Below, one piece after another: positions 23,144 to 36,190 of a stretch of DNA of 64,000 bases. The notes beneath the pieces were generated by a model, which ran no database searches, had not been told where the DNA came from, and saw nothing but the letters and a program-made list of their open reading frames with translations. Both the position numbers and the translations under genes were made by a program. Source of the DNA: Dimorphilus gyrociliatus (taxonomy: Eukaryota; Annelida; Polychaeta; Dinophilidae); the NCBI GenBank assembly GCA_904063045.1, contig CAJFCJ010000006.1, forward strand, positions 4,604,408 through 4,668,407. Direction: 5' to 3'. How positions within the stretch are numbered: the first letter of the stretch is position 1; each line of letters opens with the position of its first letter.

Positions 23144-25681
23144 CAGCGAAGCGTAGAAATTACGTCGCCGCTATCGGCGCTTTCATTTCTTCGCTAAAGT
23201 TAGAAGCGTAAAGTGTTATTGGATTTTACTCTGTCGAATAGTTTTTCATTACAACATTGTTTTTGTACAGCCGAATACGTTTTATATGCCTATATATACA
23301 TATACAAATTTATACATTTAATGTGTATACATTGCGTATATCCTGTATATATATACATATATTAAAACGTGTACATAACCAAGTCAGCATTCGGTAGGTA
23401 TAAAATGCCGCATCTGTTTGTAATTTGATATCTTATACCACTTAACTTTGGTCTGTGTACTGCGTGTACAAAAAAACTTGGTTTAGACCTGCCTTATTCT
23501 TTAAGCGTAATCAACGTAGCATGAATTATTCGTTCGGACGGTGGAACGAAAAAAATCAAACGAGTAACCGCATTGTTACGGTTCGAGCCGTCGCTACAAT
23601 TACGCCTCTCCATCACGCAACTGCAATATTTGCATTTTGCAGACTATTTCGTAATATATTATAGTAGGAAAAAAAATTAAGTAAGAAGTAAGTGTGTTAC
23701 ATTACTTTAATTTAAAATTATCGACGGATATATACAATATATATATATATATATATATATAGGTATATACTGTGTATTATATATCTATATATCTATATAT
23801 ATATTAGTATATATATTAATTTATATATGTATATATAGACATAGATAGATAGATATATAGATGCTGCTATACGCAGCGTATTCAACTCCTACATCAAACT
23901 AAACAATATACGGCTTTGATCGAAAAAATATAAAAAAAGATAGTGAAAGCTTTTGCCCTCAGTACGAAGAGTCTCTCTTCGTCTTTAATTCAAAAGTGAC
24001 GCTAATCATAATGAGGTTAAAAAGTGGAAAAAACCGTACTAATCTACTCTGCACCTGCTTAAAGTGAGAGCAATTTTAAAAAAAAAAAATCGACAAAAAA
24101 TATTTATGGGCAGGATAGAACGTGAAAAAACGTCGATTTTTTTTTTATTAGTTCATAACAGACGAACAACAACAAGAAATAAAATGAAAAAAAAAGACAA
24201 AACAAAAAAATAAGGAAACAAAAGTATGTCAATCGAGTTTCGGTCAAAAGTCGAGGCATCGAAAGTTTATGGCCGGATTGTTTATGGTCGAATCGTGCCT
24301 GAATAAAGGCTTTGGATTTAGCGAAAAGGATTTTGCAGAGGCACGTAGCCGTTGAAGCGATGAATTTGCAGTACAAATATTGCAGTCGGGTGTTTTTTTT
24401 TTCCAGAATTGCATTGATCTATTCTATATAACTAAGGGGTCGGTGGGGAGTAAACAGCGTCTTCGTTTGATGTACAAAATGCAAAGATGTCAAACCCGTG
24501 ACAAACTAATCGATCCTATGGGACGTCTAGATATGAACGAACATTGATTTTTCAAGACTCAGTTAGGGTTTTTTTAATCACCTTAATTGCGAGTTTCTTC
24601 CTCTCGATCCCGACATTAATTAAATAGACGTAAGGCAACTTGGTCGTTTTTCTAATGGACCGGAAGTGCTAGCTACACTTTTCCAAAGCATTCACATTGT
24701 CGCTCCCCATTTTTTTCTCCTCTATTTTTGCAGTCGTGCTGAGATAATTCGATAGCCTAGAATTACTATAATTTTCTATACGAAAGGATCCGCAGATGGT
24801 TAAAAATAAGTAATATAGAAGACGTCAATAAAATATATCGACAGCCGGTTGAACTGTTGCGAATTCTTCCCCTATTCATTTACTACCAATAGATTATATC
24901 GGAATCATTTTGTTGTTCAATAGTCTTTGTCGCCTAGCATATATTTGCACGCAAATGATAAGTAGCCATTCCATTTGCTTTCTCTAGCTTATCTCTCCGC
25001 GACGTCAATGCTTACCTGACATATCTACAAAACGCTGGTAATATTTATTTTAACGATTAAATTCAATATTGTTAGATCAATCCCTTCCGCGATATCCTAA
25101 CGAGACTAGACATAATTAAAGAATGTTGACTCTGTTTCGCCCGTTTGATCTGCATACAGTAGAATAAACAAATTTATAAACGTTCGGATCGAATGCTGAT
25201 TAAACATTTGTTATCGATACGCTGGCAGGTCGAACTTGGAATTTTCTTTTTTTTTATTTGAATATTATTTGCTCAAACTCGATCGAAGTCGTTTTGAAAG
25301 GAATAAAGAGAAAGAGAAATAAAGGGAAATGATCGTAATTACATATTAATAACTAAAAGGATAATAATAATAACAATAATAATAAAGTAACCTTTCTCTT
25401 TTTTCTCTTTCCTTTCTCTCCCTTCTTCCTTTCTCTCTCTCTCTTTCTTTACTCTTCCGCCACTTCGAATTATCTTTTATTACTTTTTCCTCCTCTTTTC
25501 TTTTTACATCCTTTTTAAAACCTATATATTTACAAGAAAGAAATCAACTAGAATGATTGATGGTATAAGATATTGAAAGATACGAGCCGACCGTAAACAT
25601 TTACAGTAGGCTCGACGAGTCCTAAAAAGGTCGAACGGATTCGGTCGGTTCCACTTCTAATTGCCTCTCTTATTTTTACAG

Positions 25682-27527
25682 ATGCTACTGCAATTTCTGC
25701 TTTGCTCGGCGGTCGTTTTGGCTGTCGGTGAGTACTTTCCATCTTTATTCGCCCTAGCCCCCTGCTCTCTCTCTCTCTCTCTCACTCGTTCTTGTTCTCT
25801 TTCTTTCTTCCCTAATTCTATCATTACCACCATTCCTTACAGTTACATATACTCTTTGATAAACGTGCGAAAGCACGCATAGCGTAATTATATTTTTATA
25901 CATTCACTCGCACCTAGGGAATTGTAAAGAGAGAGAAAAAAACAAGATATAAACGTTTAAACCTATAAAGAGAACAATGGTTGTTTTATAAGCCTTTGAA
26001 TTAAATGAATGTTATCATTTAAATAAGAGTCAGTACAGGTGTATATATATGTAAAAGGTAAGAAAAAATATAAATATAGTCGATTCCTGAGGCCTATGTA
26101 TACAGCATACCCCGTGTAATGAAATAAACGAAACGCGACGCAGGGATAATTTCCAGTAATTACGTTTTCATGCACTTCAAAGCGTATATTAAAAAAAGTC
26201 GGTCCGTCGACGTCGCAACGACGCCTAAACAAGCAAATGATAGTAAATTAACGGTGATTGATTACGTTAATGCGTTCGCTTTTAAAATATATGTAAATCT
26301 GCTCAGTCGAGATCGATAATGCACGCGACATTTTTTTCTCGGCAGTAAGCTAAATTGTCTTTAATCACGTGACTCCTTCTGCAAGATTTACGATCGTAAA
26401 TATATAGAACAAACGCTAAGGGGGAAAATATTTCCCTTTCGCGCCAATTGAACCGTTAACGAAGCGGACAAAAGGTTGTGAGATTATTTCAATGCTAATC
26501 CGTTGTTCGCTTATATCTCTGGTTTTTCTTTTCCCTTTATATAATTTTCTTTTCATGTAAGCTAATAACAATTCTCTTACTTACTCAGATCGAAAAGAAG
26601 ATTTGATACCGTGCTGGAATAACAAGGAATGTCTGATCAGTTTAGGTGAAGCCTGCTGGAAATTGTACGAAGGTTGTGGAAATGGTTTTTGCATGTGTCA
26701 ACCTGGAAAGTACGAGAGAGATAACGAAAATAGGTGCATACCTGTTGTAACAGGTAGAGCAGCGTGCGATAATAAAGTAAAATGTAAGAGCGGAACAAAT
26801 ATGATATGTAAAGATGGAAGATGCAAATGCCCTAATGGTTACACTATGACCGCCGACAATTTATATTGCAAAAGCAAAAACGAGAGGTTGGTGGGAGAAT
26901 TTTGCGCCTCAGGCGATAAGTGTATAAGTCGACGTTAGTTTTATATTACTTTATTCTACCATCATTTCTTAATCCTTACTCATTCTTTATAGGCCCCGAT
27001 AGCGAAGAATATATGGAGAGCAGTTCTATATGTATTCAAGGTGTTTGCCGATGTCATACTGGCATGAAACCAGATGGTGTAACTTGTACAACATGTTGGT
27101 GTTTTTTTGTTCCACTTTTATTTACATAATGATTGTTTTTTTTTTCGATACAAAAAAAAAATTTATAGGGGATATCAATGAAGAAGGTTGCTTGTATTCG
27201 ACAAACTGCCACGGGGGAGCCATCTGCGATAAAGGACGGTGCAGCTGTTCGAAAGGTTATTCTCCGTATGCTGAGAATACAAAATGCATTAGGGAGGGGA
27301 GTAAGAGAAGAATTCCTATAGAAGGAGAATGCAACGAGGCCGAAGAAGAGTCGTACTGCCAATACGATCTGAAATGTGTGAATTGTATGAACGATTTAAG
27401 ACATACCAGACGTCATACATGTGCCCGATATGCACATGACAGAGCTTTTCCAGCATCATCGGCATCCAGTAACGTTCTCTCTTCTCTTCTCGTTTGCGTT
27501 CTATATTTCATCGCCAGATGGCGTTAA
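25682..27527 (+). CDS. Secreted or GPI-anchored protein with four EB/EGF-like cysteine modules
   Basis: Exons: 25682-25727, 26589-26933, 26993-27094, 27169-27527; 283 residues. The first exon encodes only a signal peptide (MLLQFLLCSAVVLAV). Four repeated Cys modules follow, each ending in a G-x-C-x-C-x-x-G-Y/K-like core: GFCMCQPGKY, GRCKCPNGY, GVCRCHTGM and GRCSCSKGY. This is the layout of EB modules (PF01683 type), related to EGF repeats. After a short extra Cys-rich stretch the protein ends in SSNVLSSLLVCVLYFIARWR. That hydrophobic end is compatible with a GPI-attachment signal or a single membrane span. I do not recognise a named orthologue, and a cell-surface or matrix role is only inferred. 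An acceptor directly before the ATG implies an upstream untranslated exon. The stop overlaps an AGATGGCG word at 27516-27523. Confidence 0.82.
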
Positions 27528-28039
27528 GGGATGAAAGAAAGTGAATCCTTAAGTTTTTTTTCTTTCGTTAGTTTGTTTTCCTTTTTTTTTCTATCACAAT
27601 TCCCGCTTCATCTATTTAATTCTACCATTTACCCAAACCAAAAAACTCATATACTTATCAATTTCCCTATGTCTTTCCATCTCCACTTACTGTTATTCTG
27701 TAAAAGCTATCTCTTTCTCAACTCTTAAGAACTTCAAGGCAAGGTGCTAAAAAAAGAAGAGGCAAACTGTTTTATAATGGAAAAAAGCTATTTGGAAAGA
27801 AAAAAAGAAACTATTAGGATATTTGACTACAATCAACGACATCTCCTGCATTTGTATGATATTTATATGTTTGTTTTGTTTGTATGTTTACACATTTTTC
27901 AAAAACATAAACTGTGCCATCTGCTGAAAAAAATATTAATGCCATAAACGTTTGTAGTTTTATGGTACTTATAGTATTCGTATAGGCTAAATTGAAACAG
28001 GAAAATTCTCGAAATATTTAATAGAGAATTCTTAAGTCA

Positions 28040-28483
28040 NNNNNNNNNNNNNNNNNNNNNNNNNNNNNNNNNNNNNNNNNNNNNNNNNNNNNNNNNNNNN
28101 NNNNNNNNNNNNNNNNNNNNNNNNNNNNNNNNNNNNNNNNNNNNNNNNNNNNNNNNNNNNNNNNNNNNNNNNNNNNNNNNNNNNNNNNNNNNNNNNNNNN
28201 NNNNNNNNNNNNNNNNNNNNNNNNNNNNNNNNNNNNNNNNNNNNNNNNNNNNNNNNNNNNNNNNNNNNNNNNNNNNNNNNNNNNNNNNNNNNNNNNNNNN
28301 NNNNNNNNNNNNNNNNNNNNNNNNNNNNNNNNNNNNNNNNNNNNNNNNNNNNNNNNNNNNNNNNNNNNNNNNNNNNNNNNNNNNNNNNNNNNNNNNNNNN
28401 NNNNNNNNNNNNNNNNNNNNNNNNNNNNNNNNNNNNNNNNNNNNNNNNNNNNNNNNNNNNNNNNNNNNNNNNNNNNNNNNNNN
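28040..28483. other. Assembly gap (444 N)
   Basis: A run of unresolved bases. Sequence across it is unknown, so exons, especially an upstream exon of the nicotinic receptor gene, could be hidden here. Confidence 0.99.
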
Positions 28484-29541
28484 TTATGTACACTCTATTA
28501 ATATATATCTATATATATATATAGATATAGATATTAAGAGAGAAAAAGAGAGAAAGTAGTAGATATTTATCCATTTTTAATGATATATTTATAACTACTC
28601 ATATATAAGTGTAGGTATCAAGTTTATGATCTCGTAAAAGAGTTAATTGCATACTACTTATGTGAGTTATGATAATAGGAGGATATTAATACTCTATTGA
28701 TCATATTTTAGTAGGTACTCACCAATCGGAAGTTGAAGAAAAGTAAATAAAACGAGGAATAATATGTACAGATTATCGATTGAATTATAAAATAAAAAGA
28801 GAGAAAATACGAGTTGATATCTTTATCTAAACACTTAACAATGGCCCTTATTTGATAATAATTAATATAGATTTATACTATGAACACATTTCTTCAGGCA
28901 TTTAATATAATACATATACGTTATATAAACAGCGCATATATAAATAATGTACTATTATACACTTATGTATCGTGTGCATAAAATTTATGTGTATTTAAGG
29001 TTTATCAATAAACTATGATAGAATGGAAATTCTTCTCATTTTACATTCCTCTTTATTCTTTCTCTCTCTTACTCTTTCTCTTTCTCTTCGTCGTATTCCC
29101 TTTCTTTTCTATACCGTTTCTTAAAAATCTCTATAAATTATTCTCATTTGATTTATTACCGCTCATTTTTTTTATTAATAAATCGCCTATTAGTTTATGT
29201 ATCACATCTCTTCTTTCGAAACGTTTCTCGTATAATGTCAGTATAAGGCCAGAGATGGCGCCGTTTAATGCGTATCAATTATACGTTTGGTAAGACTTTC
29301 ATTAATTTTTAAATTGGACGAATAAAAGCAACAATAACGTCATAATGAATTAGTAATTAAATAAACAAGTCAAAAGTTTTTTCATTATCAATATTTAGAC
29401 GGGAATAGGACGAATAATAGAACAATTTTTATCTATTAATATCTTGTTTCCTTTCCATATTTATGGACAATATTTCTTTATTAATCTCTTAAAAACGAGA
29501 AGGAAAGTGGGGCGGTGGATATAAGGGGGAGGGGAGGGGAA

Positions 29542-29547
<6 letters not shown>

Positions 29548-29578
<31 letters not shown>
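29548..29578. repeat. (GA)n microsatellite
   Basis: An uninterrupted GA run preceded by G-rich gggga units from about 29525, giving a purine-only tract of about 55 bases. Confidence 0.9.
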
Positions 29579-29581
<3 letters not shown>

Positions 29582-31681
29582 AGGGAGAAGGGTTAAGGGT
29601 AATGGTCAGAACATAATATATTATAAATATTACAATATCAGTGTGCAAAGAATACATGCGAAGCGAGAAATAATTAGCACTATACTTACTACACGATCAA
29701 AGTTGCTTCAACCCTACTTCCGGTGGTAGTCACTCTTTGGTGACTCTCATCGATAGTGACAAGAGGCAGATTTATGCTTTTTTTTATATTCCATGCCCAT
29801 CTCTCCAACGAGAGTTATTCTACAGTCTTATCTTTCGATATATTCAAATACATATCCATATATACACGGTGTTTATATGTTATACGAGTATATTTGTAAA
29901 GACAGACTGTATAAATTATACAGTATATACTTGTATATATATATTTATTATACATGATTTAATATGTATGTAACAAGCAAGCACTGAAACAATAGTTTAC
30001 ACGTCTAAATAGTCAATAATTTCCTTATGCAAATAGATACCCTAGGAAAGAGTTAAAAGGAAAATGAGAGAGACAAATAAGAAAGTAAACTAGAGGACGA
30101 AGACGCAGAGACTAAGAAGCAAAAGGCAACTTTCAACTACCCCGGTAGATGGCCATACAATATTTTAAGAGGAATTGTAGAAACAATATCGTTTGATGTT
30201 AAAACAATTCGTTTAGAAATAAAAGCGAGTTGTAAAAATCTGATTAGCATCTATACAGGCGGGCATCGTAATCGGAGTAAGATAAATTTGCATAGTCGTT
30301 GGATTGACAAAAAGAGAGGAACGTTCTATATATCCAGTAGCATCCTTGACGGATTTTATTTTTTTTTTTAAAAAAAATAAAAAGAAAAACCATCTTGTCC
30401 TATCGTTTTCATCTGCCGTCGAGAGCAGGTTCTAATAAAAATTCTTTCACATTTTTCTCCCGTTTGTCTGATTTTGTCTCTTTTTCCATATTTCTCTCGA
30501 TAGCGCTATCTTTTTCCTTGCCACTTCTATTTTCTTATTTCTGTTTATTCTTCCTACCTTTAATTATAATTCTCTTTCATTCCAGGTGTATACAGCGTGT
30601 TCTGTATATATTAATATATATATATATATATATATACTGTATATATTCTTAAATAAATTTATATATCGTGTATAGTATATCTTAATAAACAATGTAAAAT
30701 CCCTTTCTTCTACTTCTATATCCCTCTCCTAACCATACTTTCTTCTTGGTGTCTTTTGTACTCTACCTAATTTATGATCTTCATTAATCCTGGTTTACAT
30801 TTAATTACATATTTACGACTGGCGCTGATCTAGAGGCGTCTCCAGTAACGAGATAACTAAAATTCATCCTCTTTAATTTGCATCGGCAATTTACAAAACC
30901 TTGTATACGTTACATACGTAAGGACGTATGTATACATTTACATTTACATATATAAACACTTATACCATTGCGAATAATCAGATTTCCCTCTCCCTCGCGT
31001 TTACAATAACGCCCAATAAGATCGGTCACGTGATTGTAAACCTATCACGTGACGGACTGGAGAGAAAAACTCTACCGCATAACTTTTCACGGAAGAGCTC
31101 AAGCGTCGTCGCGGAATGGAAAGACGATCAATGCGAACTTTGAAGAACGTCTTCCTTATCATTATTTTACTTGTAATATTGGATTTTCGAAGCAGTATGT
31201 ACCTTTACAATATACTATAGGCCTTTTTATGGATATAATGTATACATATTTAGCGTATTATTGTTCTTCAAGTTTTTTTATGCAGTATATTGTGAATCTT
31301 CAATAATAAGGTAGTAAAATGGAGTTTATAATTAGGCCGCGAGTAATACGAATACTGTCTATTATCTCATAAAATATAAAAAAAAAGTTTGATTTGTAGG
31401 TCTATGAGGGGAAAGGAAAATTGTGCAGCCTCGTCCTGTACGGCGTCGTGTTTTAGAAGGACGGGGTGTTGAATTGACGCCTAACGAAGTGGACAAAAGA
31501 GACGGGAAGCGGCCGTCTACTTTGCGGCGTCCCTTTCCGTTTTGTCCCACAACTTCATCTATTTGCAAATTTTTCCCTTATTCTCGTCATTCTAACACTT
31601 TTACACATTCACAAACTCGTTGTCTATTTCTCTTTTCTTGCCTTTTCGCTCCGGCATTCATTAACAGGTCTAGTACTTGTC

Positions 31682-31707
31682 TATAGACGCCCTCGGCGGC
31701 GTCTATA
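31682..31707. promoter_or_regulatory. Perfect inverted repeat upstream of the nicotinic receptor exon
   Basis: TATAGACGCC at 31682-31691 and its exact complement GGCGTCTATA at 31698-31707 are separated by six bases. It lies about 80 bp before the first identified coding exon of the receptor gene. It could bind a dimeric factor or form a hairpin in RNA; the function is unknown. Confidence 0.5.
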
Positions 31708-31787
31708 AGCGTCTACTTTTCTTCATCTTTCGCGTAATACCGGATAGGATGTGATTGATGGCCGATGGACGTTTTTATCCCTCACAG

Positions 31788-34692
31788 CCGCCGCTAATCC
31801 CAACGCAAAGCGTCTCTACAAGTCTCTGTTCAAGTTGAGTGGATATAACAAATTAATCCGACCAGTTTTGAACAACAGCGATAAATTAACTGTGAAATTA
31901 GGCTTACGCCTCTCTCAGCTTATCGATATTGTGAGTATTAAAACTTTTTTTATCCTTCAATTCACTACGATATTCTAAAAATAAAGTATAAAGATTTATC
32001 TCATACTTGATACCTCGAAGCATGATCCACAGATTTTAGTCATTTGGTTTATTATACTAATATTTTGGTCTTTATTTTTTCGCAATATATACAGAGAGTT
32101 CTCTCTCTCTCTCTCTCTCTGTCTATCTGTCTGTCTGTCTGCCTGTCTGTCTCTCTCTCTTTCTCTATCTCTATCTATCTCTTCTCTCTCGTTCTCTCTC
32201 TCTCTCTCTCGTTCCCTCTCTCTCTCTCTCTTCCTCCCTCTCTGTCTGTCTCTTTTTTTCATTTTCACCCTATCTCTCTCTGCCTTTCATTCTCTTTATT
32301 CTATCTATCTCCCTAAAATCTTCTTCCTATTTAGATGAATGCAATATATACTACATCATGTTAGTTCGTTGCACAACGAGGTAATTATAGTCTTTAGAAG
32401 ATGTTTCATCTTACTTGCGAAGGTCAGAAACGAGACTTCTTGTCTTAATTCCATAAATAATGAAATGAAATAAATTGTCAAGTTGGGGGTTGGCCGAGAT
32501 TCTTAAAAAATGAAAATTTGAGTTATTGTTTTCAATTGAGAATGAAAAATCGATGTATGGTACAAACTATGCTAATCGTCGCACGGTTCGCGCCTGTAAA
32601 GAAGATGGAGGCGAAAAATACCGTTCGTCCCCCGGGCTTGTAGAACTCATTTCGAGTTCGGAGCCGATTTGCGGCGGCCGACCCCCTCGAGCCGATTTGA
32701 TAGTTCCTATGACGACGTAATGCAATCGTTTAGACCGACGAGTGCCGAATCGTGTCGGGGCGTCTCCCTAAATCCTTTTCTTTCCTCCCCCCTCTACTAT
32801 TATATTTTTCTGCCTATCCCAATTTTCATCCTTTTCTCTCTCATTTTTCCTTTACTTCCCCTTCTAGTTATCTCTATAGCACGACAATTTTTTTTCCTTT
32901 TAGGCTCTACTCAATTTCCTTCAATTACTTATGCAAATTTAAATATTTTCGTATACAGGACGAGAAGAATCAAATCATGACTACGAACGTCTGGTTAACT
33001 CAGGTTAGCGATAAGCGCTCAAATATACCGCAAAGGATTACTTACATTCCTGCATAGACGCCTTAGGCTCTCTTTTTTTCTTTTCTTTACTAGATACGTA
33101 AAGGGGGGGGGGATAAAAAAAGAGGGATGAAAGAATACGATTTTGTGTATTTTTGGCGGAAAAAATCAATTGGAACTGTCCACGCCATTAACTGGTCCGC
33201 GTCGTAATCGATAGTCGCCTACGTATATACTTATTTCCTTCGAGCAAACAGTTGATCAATACGCGAAAGAGCCGCGTCTTTTATCAACCGATTTTCACAA
33301 ACATCTATATATATGTTGTATACAAAATATATAAATATACTATATTTATCGATATAGGAATGGTACGATCATAAACTGCAATGGAAGCCGGAAGCTTACG
33401 GTGGCGTTGATAGATTATACGTCCCTTCAGATGAAATCTGGCTGCCTGACATTGTTCTTTATAATAATGCCGATGGCAATTATGAGGTGACTTTAATGAC
33501 CAAAGCAACTTTATTTGCAAATGGTACTGTTCATTGGGAACCGCCTGCCATTTATAAATCGTCATGCCCTATTAACGTCGAGTTTTTTCCATTTGATGAG
33601 CAACTGTGCACCTTAAAATTTGGTAGTTGGACATACGACGGTTTGCAAGTTGATTTAGATCACTTATCCGTACCGGAACCAGTCGAAAGGATCGAAGAAG
33701 GAATTGATTTGCAGGATTTTTATAGGTCAGTCGAATGGGATATTCTTACTGTACCAGCAAAGAAAAATGAGAAAAAGTATCCATGCTGTGCTGAAATATA
33801 TCCGGATATAACTTTTAACATAACCATAAGGAGGAAGACGCTCTTTCACACAGTCAATCTAATCATCCCCTGCGTGGCCATTAGTTTTTTGACGGTACTC
33901 GTTTTTTACTTACCGTCAGATAGTGGGGAAAAAATAGCTTTGTGTATCTCTATCCTTCTCTCGTTAACCGTCTTTTTCCTCCTATTGGCCGAAATCATAC
34001 CTCCAACATCTCTTGTGGTACCACTTATAGGGAAATATCTCCTATTTACAATGATTCTCGTCACGCTATCGATTATAGTAACAGTAATCGTGCTCAACGT
34101 TCACTTCCGGTCGCCTTCCACGCACACGATGAGCCCTTGGGTGCGTAAGGTCTTTCTCAACATCTTACCGCGCCTCTTGATGATGGAAAGACCAAATATG
34201 GAAAGAGATAGACTCAGAGCTGCAGTTTACAGGACCTGCAACGGTTTCGAGACAATCGACTTTAGTCAGGAGATAGGAGGAGAATTTACTCCAGAAGTAC
34301 GACAAGCCATAGATGGAGTGAGATATATTGCCGAACATTTACAACGAGAAGACGAAGCGTCAAACGTTCGTTATTCCTTTACTCATCCCATTTATTGCTA
34401 TTATTATACCCTTTTCTTTACCCGGGGTTCCCCCCTCAACCTTCCCCTATTCTTTTAAGCCTAATTGAAAGCACAAAGGCGTATGTTATTGCAGATAAAA
34501 GAGGATTGGAAATACGTCGCTCTCGTGCTCGACCGCCTTTTCTTATGGATTTTTACAACCGCCTGCGTAGTTGGAACGTTTGGTATCATATTGCAAGCCC
34601 CGGCGCTGTACGACCGTAGTAGACCCCTAAAAGCAGCTGGTATCGAGGGAAAATCAACTGAATTCGATGAGATAATCAAGTCGACCGGTTAA
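31788..34692 (+). CDS. Nicotinic acetylcholine receptor alpha-type subunit (first exon not identified)
   Basis: Exons found: 31788-31930, 32959-33003, 33358-34365, 34495-34692. The mature N terminus reads [19 protein letters not shown], as in invertebrate alpha subunits. The Cys-loop [15 protein letters not shown] has the usual 13 intervening residues. The adjacent cysteines in [13 protein letters not shown] mark an alpha subunit (loop C). M1-M3 are intact ([61 protein letters not shown]), followed by [13 protein letters not shown]4 is in the last exon ([20 protein letters not shown]). The M2 pattern resembles cation-selective heteromeric alpha subunits rather than alpha7. The M3-M4 loop is rather short. 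The first exon starts at phase 1 after an acceptor, so a signal-peptide exon is missing, possibly in the gap. The subunit is a plasma-membrane ligand-gated cation channel component. Confidence 0.93.
32100..32242. repeat. CT/GTCT-rich microsatellite in a receptor-gene intron
   Basis: A nearly pure pyrimidine tract of tc and gtct units with a few interruptions, inside the 1-kb intron between the first two identified receptor exons. Long leucine/serine-rich frames across it are artefacts of the repeat. Confidence 0.9.
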
Positions 34693-34824
34693 GGACGGAG
34701 ATTGACATGAAACTTAAGTGCGTAAAGAAAACGAGTGGGAAAAAAAGGGGGAAGAGAGAGGGGAAAAAAATAGAGATAGCGCTTTAAACTTGCGTTTGTG
34801 CCGCCATCTCTAGCAGAACATATA

Positions 34825-34826
<2 letters not shown>

Positions 34827-34865
<39 letters not shown>
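34827..34865. repeat. (TA)n microsatellite
   Basis: About 19 uninterrupted TA units in the 3' flank of the nicotinic receptor gene. Confidence 0.9.
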
Positions 34866-34869
<4 letters not shown>

Positions 34870-36190
34870 TGTGCAATACTCAACTATACATATATATACA
34901 TACATATATATATATATATATGCATATAGTAGTATATACAAAAATTCGCTCACAAATTTTTTACACAAACTTCTTTCCTGCTAAAACACACCTATTCAAG
35001 TCAAAAATTTGAATTGTTTCGATTAAGGAAATCCATGGCACGTGCCATAAAAAGAGGGAGGGAGGGAGAAAAGATGGAAGAAAAAAGGTATATGGTAGAG
35101 TGATCCCATGTGTAAGAATGTTACTTAAACATTTGCTCTATTTCTCTTTGCAACAATTGTTCATGGATGACTTATCGTCTCACTTTGTTTATTTTTTATA
35201 TTTCTATTATACAAAAGAAAAGAATAAACAGATTTTATGCATTTATACAACGTTGGACAAAAGTAATCGGGACAGTATCAAATTTAGGCAGGCTTGTTGT
35301 TGTTGTTGTTGTTTTTTTTAGAATATTATTCATTTCCTACTTGTAAAAAAAATCATCGAAAGGATATAAAGCTTTTTGGAAATGAGACTAATATCTCTCA
35401 ACTACAGTTTTATATTGAGAACGTTTGCAGAATGCTGAAGAAAAGTGTTTATGACAGGCTATACTTTACTATTGTGGATAATCTGTGGAAGGGAATTCAA
35501 GAAGAGGCTGCTAGTATTGTATAGACGTTATAAAGGTATATATATATATACAAATGACACCTTATACTAATGCTTTATAATGTATATCGGGCGAACTAAA
35601 TGGTAATTATATAAATAGGATAAAAAGGAAGAAAAGACCAGACTGTTAAAACAGCGGAATTGCGTGATGGTCGACATAGAAATAAGCATAAATCATACGA
35701 TTATGTTATTAACTCGTCGTTCACGTCCGCACTTAAAATCAACTGAGAAGAAGGAAGTAAACGTTTAGGCCTGCGGGAAATCTGACCATCTGTCACGTTT
35801 CTTGATTTAAAAGAGTGTGAGAAAGGGCCGACGCCATAAATTACCGGTGCTTATTTATATTTTTGCAAGTATTTATATATATTTACAGACATACTGTATA
35901 GTATACAGTATACAATACGTAGGTATGCTGCGTTTACTGTCTGATACACTGTATCCAAGCTTTGTATTGTGTGCATTTCAAAGTGCTGTATATTAAGTTA
36001 ATGTATCATATGTATACTCTTTAGAAGATTGGGGTAGAGGCGTCTCTTTTTTCTCATCATTATTTTTCCTAACCCTTCTTTCACTCCCTTTATTCTCTCG
36101 GAGTTTTGCTTAATGAACCGGCAACCGTCATTCACCAAGTATATTATTCACGGATAAAGAAATACTTGAAACCTGACTGCGCAACAAGTG

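Larger units (their letters stand above)
19791..25681. other. Long intergenic region with FNDC3 3' UTR, microsatellites and promoter-like islands
   Basis: Nearly 5.9 kb without a supported coding exon. It begins with the FNDC3 3' UTR (AATAAA at 20884-20889) and contains large TA tracts (19833-19922, 20334-20386, 20936-21030, 23740-23761). A relatively CpG-rich stretch at about 22200-23240 ends in a CCAAT/CRE pair at 23120-23143. Because the EB-module gene has a splice acceptor immediately before its ATG (25680-25681), its untranslated first exon and promoter probably lie in this region. Confidence 0.55.
27528..31787. other. Intergenic region including an assembly gap
   Basis: Contains the 3' UTR of the EB-module gene, the N run, a GA microsatellite (29548-29578), TA tracts and CT-rich stretches. 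A CpG-rich patch at 31420-31560 is open in several frames but resembles no family. The missing first exon of the nicotinic receptor gene should lie here or in the gap. Paired TCACGTGA sites (31026-31052) and a perfect inverted repeat (31682-31707) lie upstream of that gene. Confidence 0.6.

Noticed and set aside
31362-31686. Overlapping frames on both strands upstream of the nicotinic receptor exon
   Set aside because: No signal peptide with a Met start and phase-1 donor could be made from them, and the sequence is a CpG-rich patch without similarity.
32044-32316. 90-codon frames on both strands across the CT repeat
   Set aside because: They are translations of a pyrimidine microsatellite (Ser/Leu on one strand, Arg/Glu on the other) inside a receptor-gene intron.
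35247-35277. Sequence resembling a Tc1/mariner terminal repeat (gttggacaaaagtaatcggg)
   Set aside because: Only one end was seen, no inverted partner lies within about 1 kb, and the frames downstream do not show a DDE transposase motif.
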